From Nakamurella alba (GTDB lineage: Bacteria; Actinomycetota; Actinomycetes; Mycobacteriales; Nakamurellaceae), in assembly GCF_009707545.1 (NCBI RefSeq), contig NZ_WLYK01000001.1:310001-374000 (forward strand): a stretch of 64,000 nucleotides of DNA. Reading direction: 5' to 3'. Of the stretch, positions 7,408-15,580 are shown piece after piece. The stretch's first letter is position 1, and the number at the start of each line of letters is the position of its first letter. The notes below the pieces were generated by a model. It ran no database searches. It worked only from the letters and a program-made list of their open reading frames with translations, and had not been told where the DNA came from. The position numbers and the translations under genes are program-made.

Positions 7408-8645
7408 TCGTGGATCCGATCGTCGTCGTCGGGGCCGGGCACGCCGGTGCACAGCTCGCGGTGTCCTTGCGCGAGAGCGGGTACGACGGGCCGGTGCTGC
7501 TGCTGGGTGGCGAGGGCGAGGTGCCCTACCAACGGCCGCCGCTGTCCAAGGCCTACTTGCACGGCGGGAACGCGTCGGAGCTCCCGTTCCGGCCGGCCGA
7601 GGCCTACGCCGCGCTGGGTGTCGACCTCGAGACCGGTGTAGACGTCACCGCTCTCGACCAGGAGGCGGCCGCTGTCGTGCTGGCTGACGGGCGACGTCTG
7701 CGGTACTCCACGGTGGTGCTGGCCACCGGTGCCGAGGCGGCGGTGCCACCGCTGCCCGGTACGGCGCTGCCCGGGGTGCACACGCTGGTGACCCGGGCGG
7801 ACGCCGATGCCCTGTCCGCCGATCTCGCCGCGACCGATCGGCTGGTGGTGATCGGCGGCGGGGTGGTCGGTCTCGAGGTGGCGACCACTGCCCGGAAACG
7901 CGGCCTCGACGTGGTGGTGATCGAGGCCACCGACCGACTGATGGGCAGGATGCTCGGGGCGGACCTGTCCCGGGTCCTGCTGGACCGGCACCGTGCGGGG
8001 GGCGTCGACATCCGGCTCGACCTGCAGGCGGCGGAGATCGTGGCCGGCGCTGACGGCCGGGTGGCGGGTGTGCGGCTGGTCGACGGCGTGGTGCTACCGG
8101 CCGGCGCGGTGCTGATCGGTATCGGTGCCCGGCCTCGCGTCGAGGTGGCAGCAGCAGCCGGTCTGGCGGTGGATGGCGGGGTGTTGGTGGACCAGGAGTT
8201 CCGCACCGCCGACCCGCGGGTCCGGGCCATCGGCGACTGTGCGGCGGTGGTCGGACCGGACGGTGTGCAGCGGTACCGGTCGGTGCAGAACGCGACGGAC
8301 CAGGCGCGGCGGCTGGCCGCTCTGCTGACCGGGGCCCTACCGGTTCCCGCTGCGGTGCCGTGGTTCTGGTCGGAACAGGCGGGCTGCCGGATCCAGATCG
8401 CCGGCGACCTGGCGTCCGCGGACCGGTACCTGGTGCGGGCAGGGCGGCGTGGTGGCACCACGGTGTTCGGCTTCCGCGACGGGGTGCTGGTGGGTGCGGA
8501 GTCAGTGGACGACGCCGCCTCGCACCTGGCGGTCAGAACCCTGCTGGCACACGTGCCGCCGACTTTCGACGACTTCCTGGATCCGGACGTCGACCTCCGA
8601 GATCTGGTCGCCCGCAGTCGGTCCGCGACATCCCTCAGCGGCTGA
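7404..8645 (+). CDS. FAD-dependent ferredoxin reductase (putidaredoxin reductase/rhodocoxin reductase type)
   Basis: This 413-residue NAD(P)H:ferredoxin reductase supplies electrons to the 2Fe-2S ferredoxin. The N-terminal FAD site reads VVVGAGHAGAQLA, followed by the family motif PYQRPPLSKAYL. The NAD(P)H site VVIGGGVVGLEVA, the ATGA segment and the second FAD motif (IGDCA) are in the expected order, with a C-terminal dimer domain. GTG 7404 overlaps the ferredoxin stop by 4 bp (another GTG is at 7410). With the P450 and ferredoxin it completes a class I electron-transfer chain. Confidence 0.93.
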   Translation: MIVDPIVVVGAGHAGAQLAVSLRESGYDGPVLLLGGEGEVPYQRPPLSKAYLHGGNASELPFRPAEAYAALGVDLETGVDVTALDQEAAAVVLADGRRLRYSTVVLATGAEAAVPPLPGTALPGVHTLVTRADADALSADLAATDRLVVIGGGVVGLEVATTARKRGLDVVVIEATDRLMGRMLGADLSRVLLDRHRAGGVDIRLDLQAAEIVAGADGRVAGVRLVDGVVLPAGAVLIGIGARPRVEVAAAAGLAVDGGVLVDQEFRTADPRVRAIGDCAAVVGPDGVQRYRSVQNATDQARRLAALLTGALPVPAAVPWFWSEQAGCRIQIAGDLASADRYLVRAGRRGGTTVFGFRDGVLVGAESVDDAASHLAVRTLLAHVPPTFDDFLDPDVDLRDLVARSRSATSLSG

Positions 8646-8695
8646 GTGGGCCGCGGTATGCTCGCCGTCCGTCTGCAGCGAGCCAGGAGAGGAAC

Positions 8696-9331
8696 GTGAC
8701 CGGGGTGGCCGAGCCGCGACGCGCGCCGGCCCGCAGGGGTCGCGCCGATCGGAAGCCGCGGGACGAGCGGTGGAACGACCTGGTCGACGTCGCCACCCAG
8801 GCCTTCCACGACAACGGCTACGACGCCACCAGTCTGCAGCAGATCGCCGATGAGGTCGGCATGCTCAAGGGCAGCCTGTACTACTACTTCCAGTCCAAGG
8901 AGGACCTCCTCTTCGAGGTGATTTCCCGGGTGCACCTGGACGGGTTGGTGAACCTGCAGCGGCTGGTCGCCGGGCCGGGGACGGTCGCGCAGATCCTGGA
9001 GGCCGCGGTGATCGGCCACATGCAGTTCATGTCGGGGCATCTCACGGGGACATCGGTGTTCCTGCGTGACCTGTCCGCCCTGCCGATGGCGCGCCAGGAG
9101 GAGATCACCACCAGGGACGGCGGCTACCAGGGGGTGTTCCGCGACCTGCTGGCCCGGGGCGTGGCGAGCGGCGAGTTCCGCGCGGACCTCGACGTCAAGG
9201 TCTCGGCGTTGTCCCTGCTGGGCAGCCTGAACTGGTTCCACCGCTGGTACCGGGCCGACGGTGCCCTCAGCCCCGAGCAGATCGGCCGTGAGGTGGCCGG
9301 GATCTTCGTCCGGGGTTTCGTTGCCGATTGA
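8696..9331 (+). CDS. TetR family transcriptional regulator
   Basis: This 211-residue regulator has a short basic N-terminal tail (RRAPARRGRADRK) and the TetR helix-turn-helix: AFHDNGYDATSLQQIADEVG, then KGSLYYYFQSKEDLL. The C-terminal ligand domain is helical and hydrophobic. The GTG at 8696 has an AGGAGAGG ribosome-binding site just upstream. It is the last gene of the P450 cassette, 50 bp after the reductase, and most simply binds the palindrome at 5784-5797, giving feedback control with induction by the P450 substrate. That assignment is inference from position. Confidence 0.9.
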   Translation: MTGVAEPRRAPARRGRADRKPRDERWNDLVDVATQAFHDNGYDATSLQQIADEVGMLKGSLYYYFQSKEDLLFEVISRVHLDGLVNLQRLVAGPGTVAQILEAAVIGHMQFMSGHLTGTSVFLRDLSALPMARQEEITTRDGGYQGVFRDLLARGVASGEFRADLDVKVSALSLLGSLNWFHRWYRADGALSPEQIGREVAGIFVRGFVAD

Positions 9332-9363
9332 AGCAGTCGCCGATCGACGCGGTGGTGTCGCGG

Positions 9364-9729
9364 TCACGCCCTCGGTGTCCGCCGGGCGGTTTCCCGGATC
9401 AGTTCGCGGATCCCGGGCCGGTCGAGATCGTCCGTCTCGCGGAAGACGATGTGCCGCGCCTTCTTGCCGGTGCCGACCAGCAGGCCGTGCTCGTCGAGTT
9501 CGAGGAGATCGGCGCCCTTGGACAACATCAGATTGACGTGCGCGCCGTGGACGGCAATCGCTGCGACGAGGCCCTTGTAGGTGCCGGGCAGGTAGGTGTA
9601 ACCGATCAGACTCCGGCCGGGATCGTGCTCGACCGTCGCATCAGGGAGTTCCTCGCCAAGGATCTGCTGCAGTCCGCGGACCAGGCCGGCCAGGGGTGCG
9701 CGGAGATCGTCGATGTCCACCTCTCCCAT
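9364..9729 (-). CDS. DUF1801-like small protein
   Basis: This protein of about 121 residues starts from ATG 9729; a longer frame to 9813 adds a poorly coding N-terminus. The pattern LGEELPDATVEHDPGRSLIGYTY, then LVAAIAVHGAHVNLMLSKG and GKKARHIVFRETDDLDRP, resembles DUF1801/YdhG-type proteins of unknown function. The gene converges on the tetR gene, with 32 bp between their ends, and is divergent from the DUF222 gene. Family recognition is by pattern only. Confidence 0.65.
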   Translation of the reverse strand: MGEVDIDDLRAPLAGLVRGLQQILGEELPDATVEHDPGRSLIGYTYLPGTYKGLVAAIAVHGAHVNLMLSKGADLLELDEHGLLVGTGKKARHIVFRETDDLDRPGIRELIRETARRTPRA

Positions 9730-9866
9730 CTGTGCAGGGTACGTCCAGGCGGACGTCGGCGGACCGGCCCGCGGCGGCAGTCCTGAGTTGTCCACATCGG
9801 CGAGGTTGTCCACATCGGAAGATCACAGATCCCACGGTTCGTTTGTCGGGTCGTAGCGTCGGCCTC

Positions 9867-11207
9867 ATGTCGGAAGAGGGTGTGATCGCCTGCGATCTCG
9901 ACCAGGTCGTGCACCTGGTCGACTCGGTGGCCGATGCCCTGGCCCGGCTCGGGCGGGTCGCGATCTGGAAGCTGGCTCCCGAGGGGCTGGACGAGGTGTC
10001 GCGCCGGCTGGAGACCGCGACCCGCCTGGGCTGGGCGGCGCAGGTGAACCTGGCCGGCGAGTACGAGGCCCAGCACGTCGCGAAGACCCGTGGCTGTTCG
10101 TCCACGGCGGCCATGCTGGCCAAGCAGCTCGGCATCGGGCCGGGCGAGGCCTGGTTGCGGGTGCGGACCGCGGGTCAGGTACTCCCGCAGGACCTGCCGG
10201 ACGGTGGCGAGGCGCCACCGCAGCTCCCGCTGCTCGCGCAAGCCCTGGCCGCGGGGGAGATCTCGTCCGAGCACTGCCGGATCATCGAGCGCAGCTTCCG
10301 GGGGATGGCCGCCGAGGTCACGCCCGAGGCCCGAGCCGGGTTCGAGAAGTCGGTGGTGGAGCACGCGAAGGTCGCGGACCCGACGTCGCTGGACACGCTG
10401 GCGACGAACCTGCGGAACAGGCTCGAGCAGGAGCTCGAGCCCAAGGATCGCCCCGATCCCAAGGACCGCGCCGAGCTGACCGTCGGTCGGCGCGACCATG
10501 CGACCGGCCTGACCCCGTTCCACGGTCGGCTGGAGGACTACGGGATCGAGTTGCTCACCGCGCTCTTCGACAAGCATGCAGGTCCGAAACCGGCGGGCGA
10601 CATCCCCGATCTCCGCCCGGCTCCGACCCGACAGGCGCACGCGCTGACCGACGCGCTGGAGCACCTGCTGGGCTGCCGCGAGGACCACGAGGGTGGCCAC
10701 GGACGGCCGACCATCGACTTCACCCTGGACTGGGATGTGTTGCAGCAGCAGGCCGGAGCCCTGGCGATGTCCGGACGCGGCCGCACCCTGTCGGCCACCG
10801 AGACACGGCGGTTGCTGTGCGAGGCGGAGATCCTGCCGGTCGTGATGAACGGCGACGGCGTCCCGCTGGACCTGGGTCGCTCGCAGCGCACGGCCAACCG
10901 GGCGCTCCGCCGTGCGCTGGCGCACCGGGACCGCGGGTGTGCCTTCCCCGGCTGCGACCGCCCGCCCGCCTGGTGCCATGCACACCACATCGATTTCTGG
11001 GGACGGGATCTCGGCCCGACCAGCCTGCACAACGGCGCTCTGCTCTGCGGGTTCCACCACCAGCTGATCCACCGGGAGGCCTGGCGGATCCGGATGAACC
11101 CGGTCGACCAGCTCCCGGACTTCATCCCGCCCGCCTGGCTGGACCCCGGGCAGAGACCCAGGCGCAACACCTCGCACCCACCCTGGCCACGCACCGGCGC
11201 CGGGTGA
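9867..11207 (+). CDS. DUF222 domain protein with C-terminal HNH endonuclease domain
   Basis: This 446-residue protein belongs to the abundant actinobacterial DUF222-HNH group. Residues about 1-300 are the helical DUF222 region. The C-terminus (around 370-420) carries the HNH nuclease: CAFPGCDRPPAWCHAHHI with its metal-binding Cys residues, His-His in CHAHHIDFW, and CGFHHQLIH. The last 20 residues are Pro/Arg-rich. These proteins usually occur in many scattered copies per genome, often called 13E12-like. I see no terminal repeats or transposase nearby, so there is no direct sign of recent mobility. The physiological role is unknown. Confidence 0.88.
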   Translation: MSEEGVIACDLDQVVHLVDSVADALARLGRVAIWKLAPEGLDEVSRRLETATRLGWAAQVNLAGEYEAQHVAKTRGCSSTAAMLAKQLGIGPGEAWLRVRTAGQVLPQDLPDGGEAPPQLPLLAQALAAGEISSEHCRIIERSFRGMAAEVTPEARAGFEKSVVEHAKVADPTSLDTLATNLRNRLEQELEPKDRPDPKDRAELTVGRRDHATGLTPFHGRLEDYGIELLTALFDKHAGPKPAGDIPDLRPAPTRQAHALTDALEHLLGCREDHEGGHGRPTIDFTLDWDVLQQQAGALAMSGRGRTLSATETRRLLCEAEILPVVMNGDGVPLDLGRSQRTANRALRRALAHRDRGCAFPGCDRPPAWCHAHHIDFWGRDLGPTSLHNGALLCGFHHQLIHREAWRIRMNPVDQLPDFIPPAWLDPGQRPRRNTSHPPWPRTGAG

Positions 11208-11581
11208 CATCCGCTCGACGCCAAGCGTATTCGGTGCCGACCTCACATCGCGACACCGGCACGACTCCAGGCGCCGACAGGAGGTGTTCCGGAGACCGTC
11301 GCCGGCCGGAGACAGTGGCGGGCCGGCAACAGTGGTCGGCCGTCGACCCGTGGACCGCCCTCGACCTCTGTGGGCGTACAGCCCTGGACTTCATCGGCCC
11401 ACGACCGGGACGGTCGGCGGGGGTCCCGCGGTGTTCGGTCGGCGCGATCACTCAGGCGACTGCCGGCCTCGGCGCCCTGGCGCGTGGCCGATGCGCTGTG
11501 GGTTGCGCGCGCCATCGCGGACGTCCTGATGAGTCGTCGGCACGGGGTTGCGAGTCGGGACGGCGCTGCCCCCGTGGCAGC
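11208..11581. other. 374-bp GC-rich intergenic region without recognisable gene
   Basis: No open frame here has a convincing start, ribosome-binding site or family pattern. It contains short imperfect direct repeats built on GGCCGG, CAACAGTGG and GTCGGCC elements between about 11305 and 11440. The promoter of the methyltransferase gene must lie within it, but I cannot place it. Confidence 0.5.
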
Positions 11582-12505
11582 ATGACGGTCATGAGCGATC
11601 CGGCCGAGATCTTCTGGCGCGCACACGAGGGCCTCCCGCGTGAGGCCCCGGGATCGGATGCGACCACCCGGCTCCTGCTCCGACTGGCCGGAGTGATACC
11701 CGGTCTGTCACCCACAGAGTTGGCAGCGGCCGATGTGGCAGCGGCCGATGTGGTAGCGACCGATGTGGCGGCGACCGGGCCGACGGGGACCGATCTCACG
11801 ACGACCGGGTCGGCGCCCGATCGTTCAGTGACCGGGTCGGCGGCATCGATGATGGCACAGGATGAACAGGTTGCGATGCCTGCGTTCTCGGTGCTCGACA
11901 TGGGATGCGGCACCGGGCCCGCGACGTTGCTGCTCGCCGAGCTGTCCGGCGGTCATGTCACGGCCATCGACCTGCACGCACCGTTTCTCGCCGAACTGGA
12001 CCGCCGCGCAGCTGAGGCCGGACTGGCCGATCGGGTGACCACCGTGCAGACCTCGATGGACACGGTGCCGGTGGCCGACGGTTCGGCGGACCTGATCTGG
12101 GCGGAGGGGTCCGCGTACATCATCGGCGTGGACACCGCGCTCGAGACCTGGCGTCCCTTGCTGTCATCGAGAGGCTGTGTCGTCCTCACCGAGGCGGAGT
12201 GGCTCACCGACCACCCGGCACCGGAAGCCCAGGCGTTCTGGACCCCCGGCTATCCCGGAATGCGCACCACAGCAGGGAATGTCGCCGCTTTCCAGGCAGC
12301 CGGCTGGGAGATCCGCGCCAGCTACGTGCTTCCCGACAGCGACTGGGAGAACTACTACGGTCCGCTGGCGCGCCGGCTGCAGGAACTTCGCCAGGAGGGC
12401 ATCCCGGACACGGATCTCGCACCGGTCCGCGAGGAGATCGACATCCGCGCCGCGCACGGGTCCGACTACTCGTACACGGCCTACGTGCTGCGTCCCAGGG
12501 GCTGA
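11582..12505 (+). CDS. Class I SAM-dependent methyltransferase with repetitive N-terminal insert
   Basis: This 307-residue methyltransferase has motif I as VLDMGCGTGPATLLLAEL, the acidic loop end VTAIDLHAPFL, and the downstream DLIWAEGSAYIIG (motif IV position). It resembles small-molecule methyltransferases with a Tyr-rich C-terminus (WENYYGPL). Between an N-terminal helix region and motif I, residues about 50-95 are a low-complexity Ala/Asp/Val/Thr segment made of degenerate 15-bp repeats (from about 11725). Such an insert is not typical of the family. Start is ATG 11582 or 11591. The substrate is unknown. Confidence 0.82.
   Translation: MTVMSDPAEIFWRAHEGLPREAPGSDATTRLLLRLAGVIPGLSPTELAAADVAAADVVATDVAATGPTGTDLTTTGSAPDRSVTGSAASMMAQDEQVAMPAFSVLDMGCGTGPATLLLAELSGGHVTAIDLHAPFLAELDRRAAEAGLADRVTTVQTSMDTVPVADGSADLIWAEGSAYIIGVDTALETWRPLLSSRGCVVLTEAEWLTDHPAPEAQAFWTPGYPGMRTTAGNVAAFQAAGWEIRASYVLPDSDWENYYGPLARRLQELRQEGIPDTDLAPVREEIDIRAAHGSDYSYTAYVLRPRG
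11725..11850 (+). repeat. In-frame degenerate 15-bp repeats inside the methyltransferase gene
   Basis: Units like GCAGCGGCCGATGTG occur twice exactly, then drift (GTAGCGACCGATGTG, GCGGCGACCGGGCCG and shorter GACCGGGTCGG elements). The period is a multiple of three, so the frame is preserved and a segment of about 40 residues rich in Ala, Asp, Val and Thr is inserted before the SAM-binding motif. Confidence 0.75.
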
Positions 12506-12553
12506 CACCGCCACCGCCGAATCCTGAACCCGCCCCACAGCCGCACACGGTGC

Positions 12554-12573
12554 ACTCGCCGGTGGTGGCGAGT
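12554..12573. terminator. Small hairpin after methyltransferase gene
   Basis: ACTCGCC and GGCGAGT are perfect 7-bp arms around a 6-nt loop, 48 bp past the methyltransferase stop. It may act as a terminator between the convergent methyltransferase and DUF4287 genes; support is positional only. Confidence 0.3.
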
Positions 12574-12718
12574 CGGTGGTCCGCTCCGGGGCGCAGCGCG
12601 CATGCGGGAGAGACCGCGTCGCGTGTCGAATCCGCGCCCTGCCCGGCTGCAGTGCGACCGCAGGTCGTGTGTCCGGCCCGACCCAGGGGTGGGCGGTTCG
12701 TGCCTGTGGACCCGCCGC

Positions 12719-13012
12719 TCAGGGAGCGGAGTCCAAGCCCTCCAACCACAGTCGTCCGATCGACCCGGGCGGAGGTGGGGTGGTGCCCTCGTTGCGGATG
12801 TCGATCGACTCCCGGTGCCGGGACACCTGGGCCATCGTCATCGCGTGCCCGTGTCCCAGGCCGAACTCGGTCTTGAGGAACCCGGCGATGTCAGCGGCCT
12901 TCGTGTCCGGACCGCCGAGGCCGGCGGCGTCGATACGCTCGAGCAACTGTCGGGGCGTCAGGCCGGTGTTCTTCTCGATCGTCGTCAGGTACGACTGTGC
13001 AGATGCGGGCAC
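12719..13012 (-). CDS. DUF4287 domain protein
   Basis: This 97-residue protein fits DUF4287 in length and pattern: SYLTTIEKNTGLTPRQLLE near the start, KAADIAGFLKTEFGLGHGHAMTM in the middle. The last 25 residues are Pro-rich and less conserved. It probably acts in the cytoplasm, and the family has no known function. It stands alone, convergent with the methyltransferase gene. Confidence 0.8.
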   Translation of the reverse strand: MPASAQSYLTTIEKNTGLTPRQLLERIDAAGLGGPDTKAADIAGFLKTEFGLGHGHAMTMAQVSRHRESIDIRNEGTTPPPPGSIGRLWLEGLDSAP

Positions 13013-13198
13013 GGTGTCCTCCGGGTCCGGTCGGGTCGGGTCGGTCTCCTCCGATCGTGCCAGAGCCGGCTTCGGTCAGGACTCGCTGTCGGACGGGTCG
13101 CCCCACGATCGTTGCGGTCGGGTCCGCCTGCGGCACCCCTGCGCCGCTCGGAAGGGACCACGCCTACGGGCCCCGATCCACCGCTGCCGACGCAGGCG

Positions 13199-14425
13199 TC
13201 AGGACGTGGCGAGCCGGTCCTGGAGCCAGTCGAACATCCGGTTCTCGGTGAGCAGCCGGCCCATCGGCTGGCAGTGGAACTCCGCCCCTTCCTCGGCCGA
13301 GAACGGCGCCAGGGTCGCGATGTCGCCGAGCATACCGGCCAGCTGCGCCGATTGTCCGGGCCAGAACTGCTCCTTCTCCGGATCGGTCAGCAGCAGTGGC
13401 GTGGTGATCCGCGCGGCGATCTCGGGATCGATCCGGTACTCGCTGACGGCGGAGAACAGGTCGTACCAGTCCTCGTGCCGGTAGGGCCGGCCGCGGAACC
13501 GCAGCGTCCGTCCGAGTCCCGGCAGCTTGACCGCGAGGTTCATGTTCCGGTCGAACTTCCTGCGGGCGCCGTCGGCCAGCAGTTCGGTCATGCTCCTGCC
13601 GAGCGGCCCGGTCCATGACGTGGACACGTCGACCACGCCGGGATCGGCGACGGCGGCGACGAAGCGCTGTTCGAAAGCGAGCGCCCGGGGCAGCCAGTAC
13701 CCGGCCTGGCTGATGCCATAGGCGGTCAGCGCGGTGGCGTCGACGTCGTCGCGAGCCACCAATGCGTCCACGACCGGGGTCAGCACCGCCTCCCAGTCGG
13801 GCCGGAAATAGGTGTGCCGCTCGAACAGCATCGACTGCTGGCCCGGACCGTCGTAGACGAATGCGTTCCACCCCCGCTCCAGCGCTCCGGCGATCGCGCT
13901 GGTCCACATGTCGCTGACGGCGCCGTCGCTGCCGTTGGTGATGACGAGGGTGGGTCGGCGGGCGCCCGAAGAATCAGGCCGTAGCAGGTAGCCCGGCAGC
14001 GTCGTGCCCTCGTACGGCACGGCGACGGCCAGGTGCGCGCCGTCGGAGCAGTCGATGAACGCGTCCCACGCCTCCCGGTGCCGGCGGAAAGCGTCGCCCA
14101 GCCGATCGGAATCCTCCTCGACGGTGAGCCCGTCGACCACACAGGCCCAGTAGGTCGCCGCTCTCAGGTACCCGGAGCGGGCACTGACGAGATGACCGCC
14201 GGCCCGGCTGCGGTCCGCCTCGGCGGCAACGTGTTCCGCTGTGACCTGCCACTGTTCGGCCCAGGTGGCATAGTTCTTGACCCGGGCGATGGTGGCCAGG
14301 ACCTCGCCGATCTCGCCTGCGCCGCGCACGCACCGCCCGAGGGCGATCCGTGCGGCGAAGTCCAGGCCTTCGTCGGAGAAGAAGCCCTGTTCGATGACCT
14401 TGTGACCCGAGGCGTGCAGATTCAC
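13199..14425 (-). CDS. Alpha/beta hydrolase of the DUF1100/dihydropseudooxynicotine hydrolase-like group
   Basis: This 408-residue serine hydrolase has an N-terminal helical domain (about 1-140) ahead of the alpha/beta core, as in the DUF1100/2,6-dihydropseudooxynicotine hydrolase group that cleaves C-C or ester bonds. Visible parts are the TLVITNGSDG oxyanion region, nucleophile elbow GISQAG, an Asp in LLLTDPEKEQFWPG, and the His in EGAEFHCQPMG. I chose GTG 14425 because GGAAGG lies 9 bases upstream; the open frame continues far upstream only as antisense of the phospholipase D gene. It is divergent from the NYN gene. Its substrate is unknown. Confidence 0.82.
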   Translation of the reverse strand: MNLHASGHKVIEQGFFSDEGLDFAARIALGRCVRGAGEIGEVLATIARVKNYATWAEQWQVTAEHVAAEADRSRAGGHLVSARSGYLRAATYWACVVDGLTVEEDSDRLGDAFRRHREAWDAFIDCSDGAHLAVAVPYEGTTLPGYLLRPDSSGARRPTLVITNGSDGAVSDMWTSAIAGALERGWNAFVYDGPGQQSMLFERHTYFRPDWEAVLTPVVDALVARDDVDATALTAYGISQAGYWLPRALAFEQRFVAAVADPGVVDVSTSWTGPLGRSMTELLADGARRKFDRNMNLAVKLPGLGRTLRFRGRPYRHEDWYDLFSAVSEYRIDPEIAARITTPLLLTDPEKEQFWPGQSAQLAGMLGDIATLAPFSAEEGAEFHCQPMGRLLTENRMFDWLQDRLATS

Positions 14426-14566
14426 GGGGTGCCTTCCGGACGGTGCTGCGACGACAACGGTGGGAGTGCCCGTTCTACCAGGTCGCTCACCACAGGTCGT
14501 CAACCGATCACCCACAGCAACCCGATGGTGATTGCGGTCGGCCCCGGCGGATGTCACCGTGGTGGC

Positions 14567-15148
14567 ATGGAACAGGCTGCTGCGCCCGTGTTCGTCGTGG
14601 TCGACGGCGAGAACATCGACGCGACCCTGGGCACCAGCATCCTGCTCCGCCGCCCGGAACCGAAGGAACGCCCGCGCTGGGACCGGGTTGCCGACTTCGC
14701 CCGCAGCACGTGGGGCCCGGAGGCCCGCTGCCTGTTCTACTTCAACGCCACCAACCTGAAGTTCCCGAACCCGTTCGTCCAGGCACTGACCGCACTGAAC
14801 TACCGGCCGGTGCTGCTGCAGGGACCACCCGAGGTCAAGATCGTCGACGTCGCGATCCTGCGCACCCTGGAGACGCTGCGGGAGATCCCCGGCGACGTCG
14901 TTCTCGTGTCCAACGACGGCGACTTCCTCACCGGGCTGGAGCCGTTGCTCGACGGCACCCGGCGGGTCGGGATCCTCGGATTCCGCGAACATCTCAGCTC
15001 CTCCTACCTCGAACTGGAGCAGCGCGGCCTGGAGATCTACGACCTGGAGCACGACGTCGGTGCCTTCAACGTGGTGCTGCCCCGGCTGCGGATCATCCCG
15101 ATCGAGGAGTTCGACCCGCTGCTGTTCCTCGGGCCGGACCCGTCCTGA
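14567..15148 (+). CDS. NYN domain (PIN-like) ribonuclease family protein
   Basis: This 193-residue protein has the NYN fold of RNA-processing nucleases. The first acidic motif is VVVDGENIDATLG, followed by FYFNATN, VKIVDVAI and VLVSNDGDFLTGLEPL, which together place the expected Asp residues for metal binding. The C-terminus (IIPIEEFDPLLFL) may be a linker. The ATG at 14567 is preceded by a short spacer after the divergent hydrolase gene. A small DUF1905 gene follows 3 bp after the stop, so the two are likely co-transcribed. A role in RNA cleavage is inferred from the fold. Confidence 0.85.
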   Translation: MEQAAAPVFVVVDGENIDATLGTSILLRRPEPKERPRWDRVADFARSTWGPEARCLFYFNATNLKFPNPFVQALTALNYRPVLLQGPPEVKIVDVAILRTLETLREIPGDVVLVSNDGDFLTGLEPLLDGTRRVGILGFREHLSSSYLELEQRGLEIYDLEHDVGAFNVVLPRLRIIPIEEFDPLLFLGPDPS

Positions 15149-15151
15149 GCC

Positions 15152-15439
15152 ATGGATCTGGAGTTCACGGGCGAGATCTGGTTCTGGCGCGGCCCTTCGC
15201 CGTTCCACTTCGTGTCCGTGCCCGACGAGCAGTCGGCGGCACTGGAGTCCGTCTCGCCGCAGGTCAGTTACGGCTGGGGGATGATCCCGGTGCAGGTGCG
15301 GATCGGTGCCACAACTTTCGCGACGGCTCTGTGGCCGAAGGACGGCGGGTACATCGTCCCGGTCAAAGCGGCCGTCCGACGTGCGGAGAAGATCGACCTG
15401 GGCGACACCGTTGCCGTCCGGCTGGCGGTCGACGTCTGA
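15152..15439 (+). CDS. DUF1905 domain protein
   Basis: This 95-residue protein matches the DUF1905 pattern: FTGEIWFWRGPSPFHFVSVP at the start, GWGMIPVQVRIG in the middle, and TALWPKDGGYIVPVKAAVRR then GDTVAVRLAVDV at the end. DUF1905 forms a small beta-barrel, often fused to or beside YdeI-type proteins; the function is unknown. It starts 3 bp after the NYN stop and is probably in the same operon. Confidence 0.87.
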   Translation: MDLEFTGEIWFWRGPSPFHFVSVPDEQSAALESVSPQVSYGWGMIPVQVRIGATTFATALWPKDGGYIVPVKAAVRRAEKIDLGDTVAVRLAVDV

Positions 15440-15453
15440 GTACGGCGGTCGGA

Positions 15454-15518
15454 CCAGCACCGGCACCGGCACCGGCACCGGCAACAGCAACCGCAACGGC
15501 AACGGCAACGGCAGCGGA
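15454..15518 (+). repeat. Hexanucleotide tandem repeat
   Basis: GGCACC-type hexamers repeat about four times and then shift to GGCAAC-type hexamers, about ten units in all. The array sits in the 141-bp gap between the DUF1905 and phospholipase D genes, about 60 bp before the latter's start. Confidence 0.8.
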
Positions 15519-15580
15519 CCGTTGCCGATGCCGCATAGTCCCGGACTGCGACGGGCGTGCCTGCCTGGCACGATCGCCGG

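Noticed and set aside
9867-11207. DUF222/HNH gene as evidence of a mobile element
   Set aside because: These genes are common chromosomal residents in Actinobacteria. No terminal inverted repeats, target duplication or transposase is visible around it.
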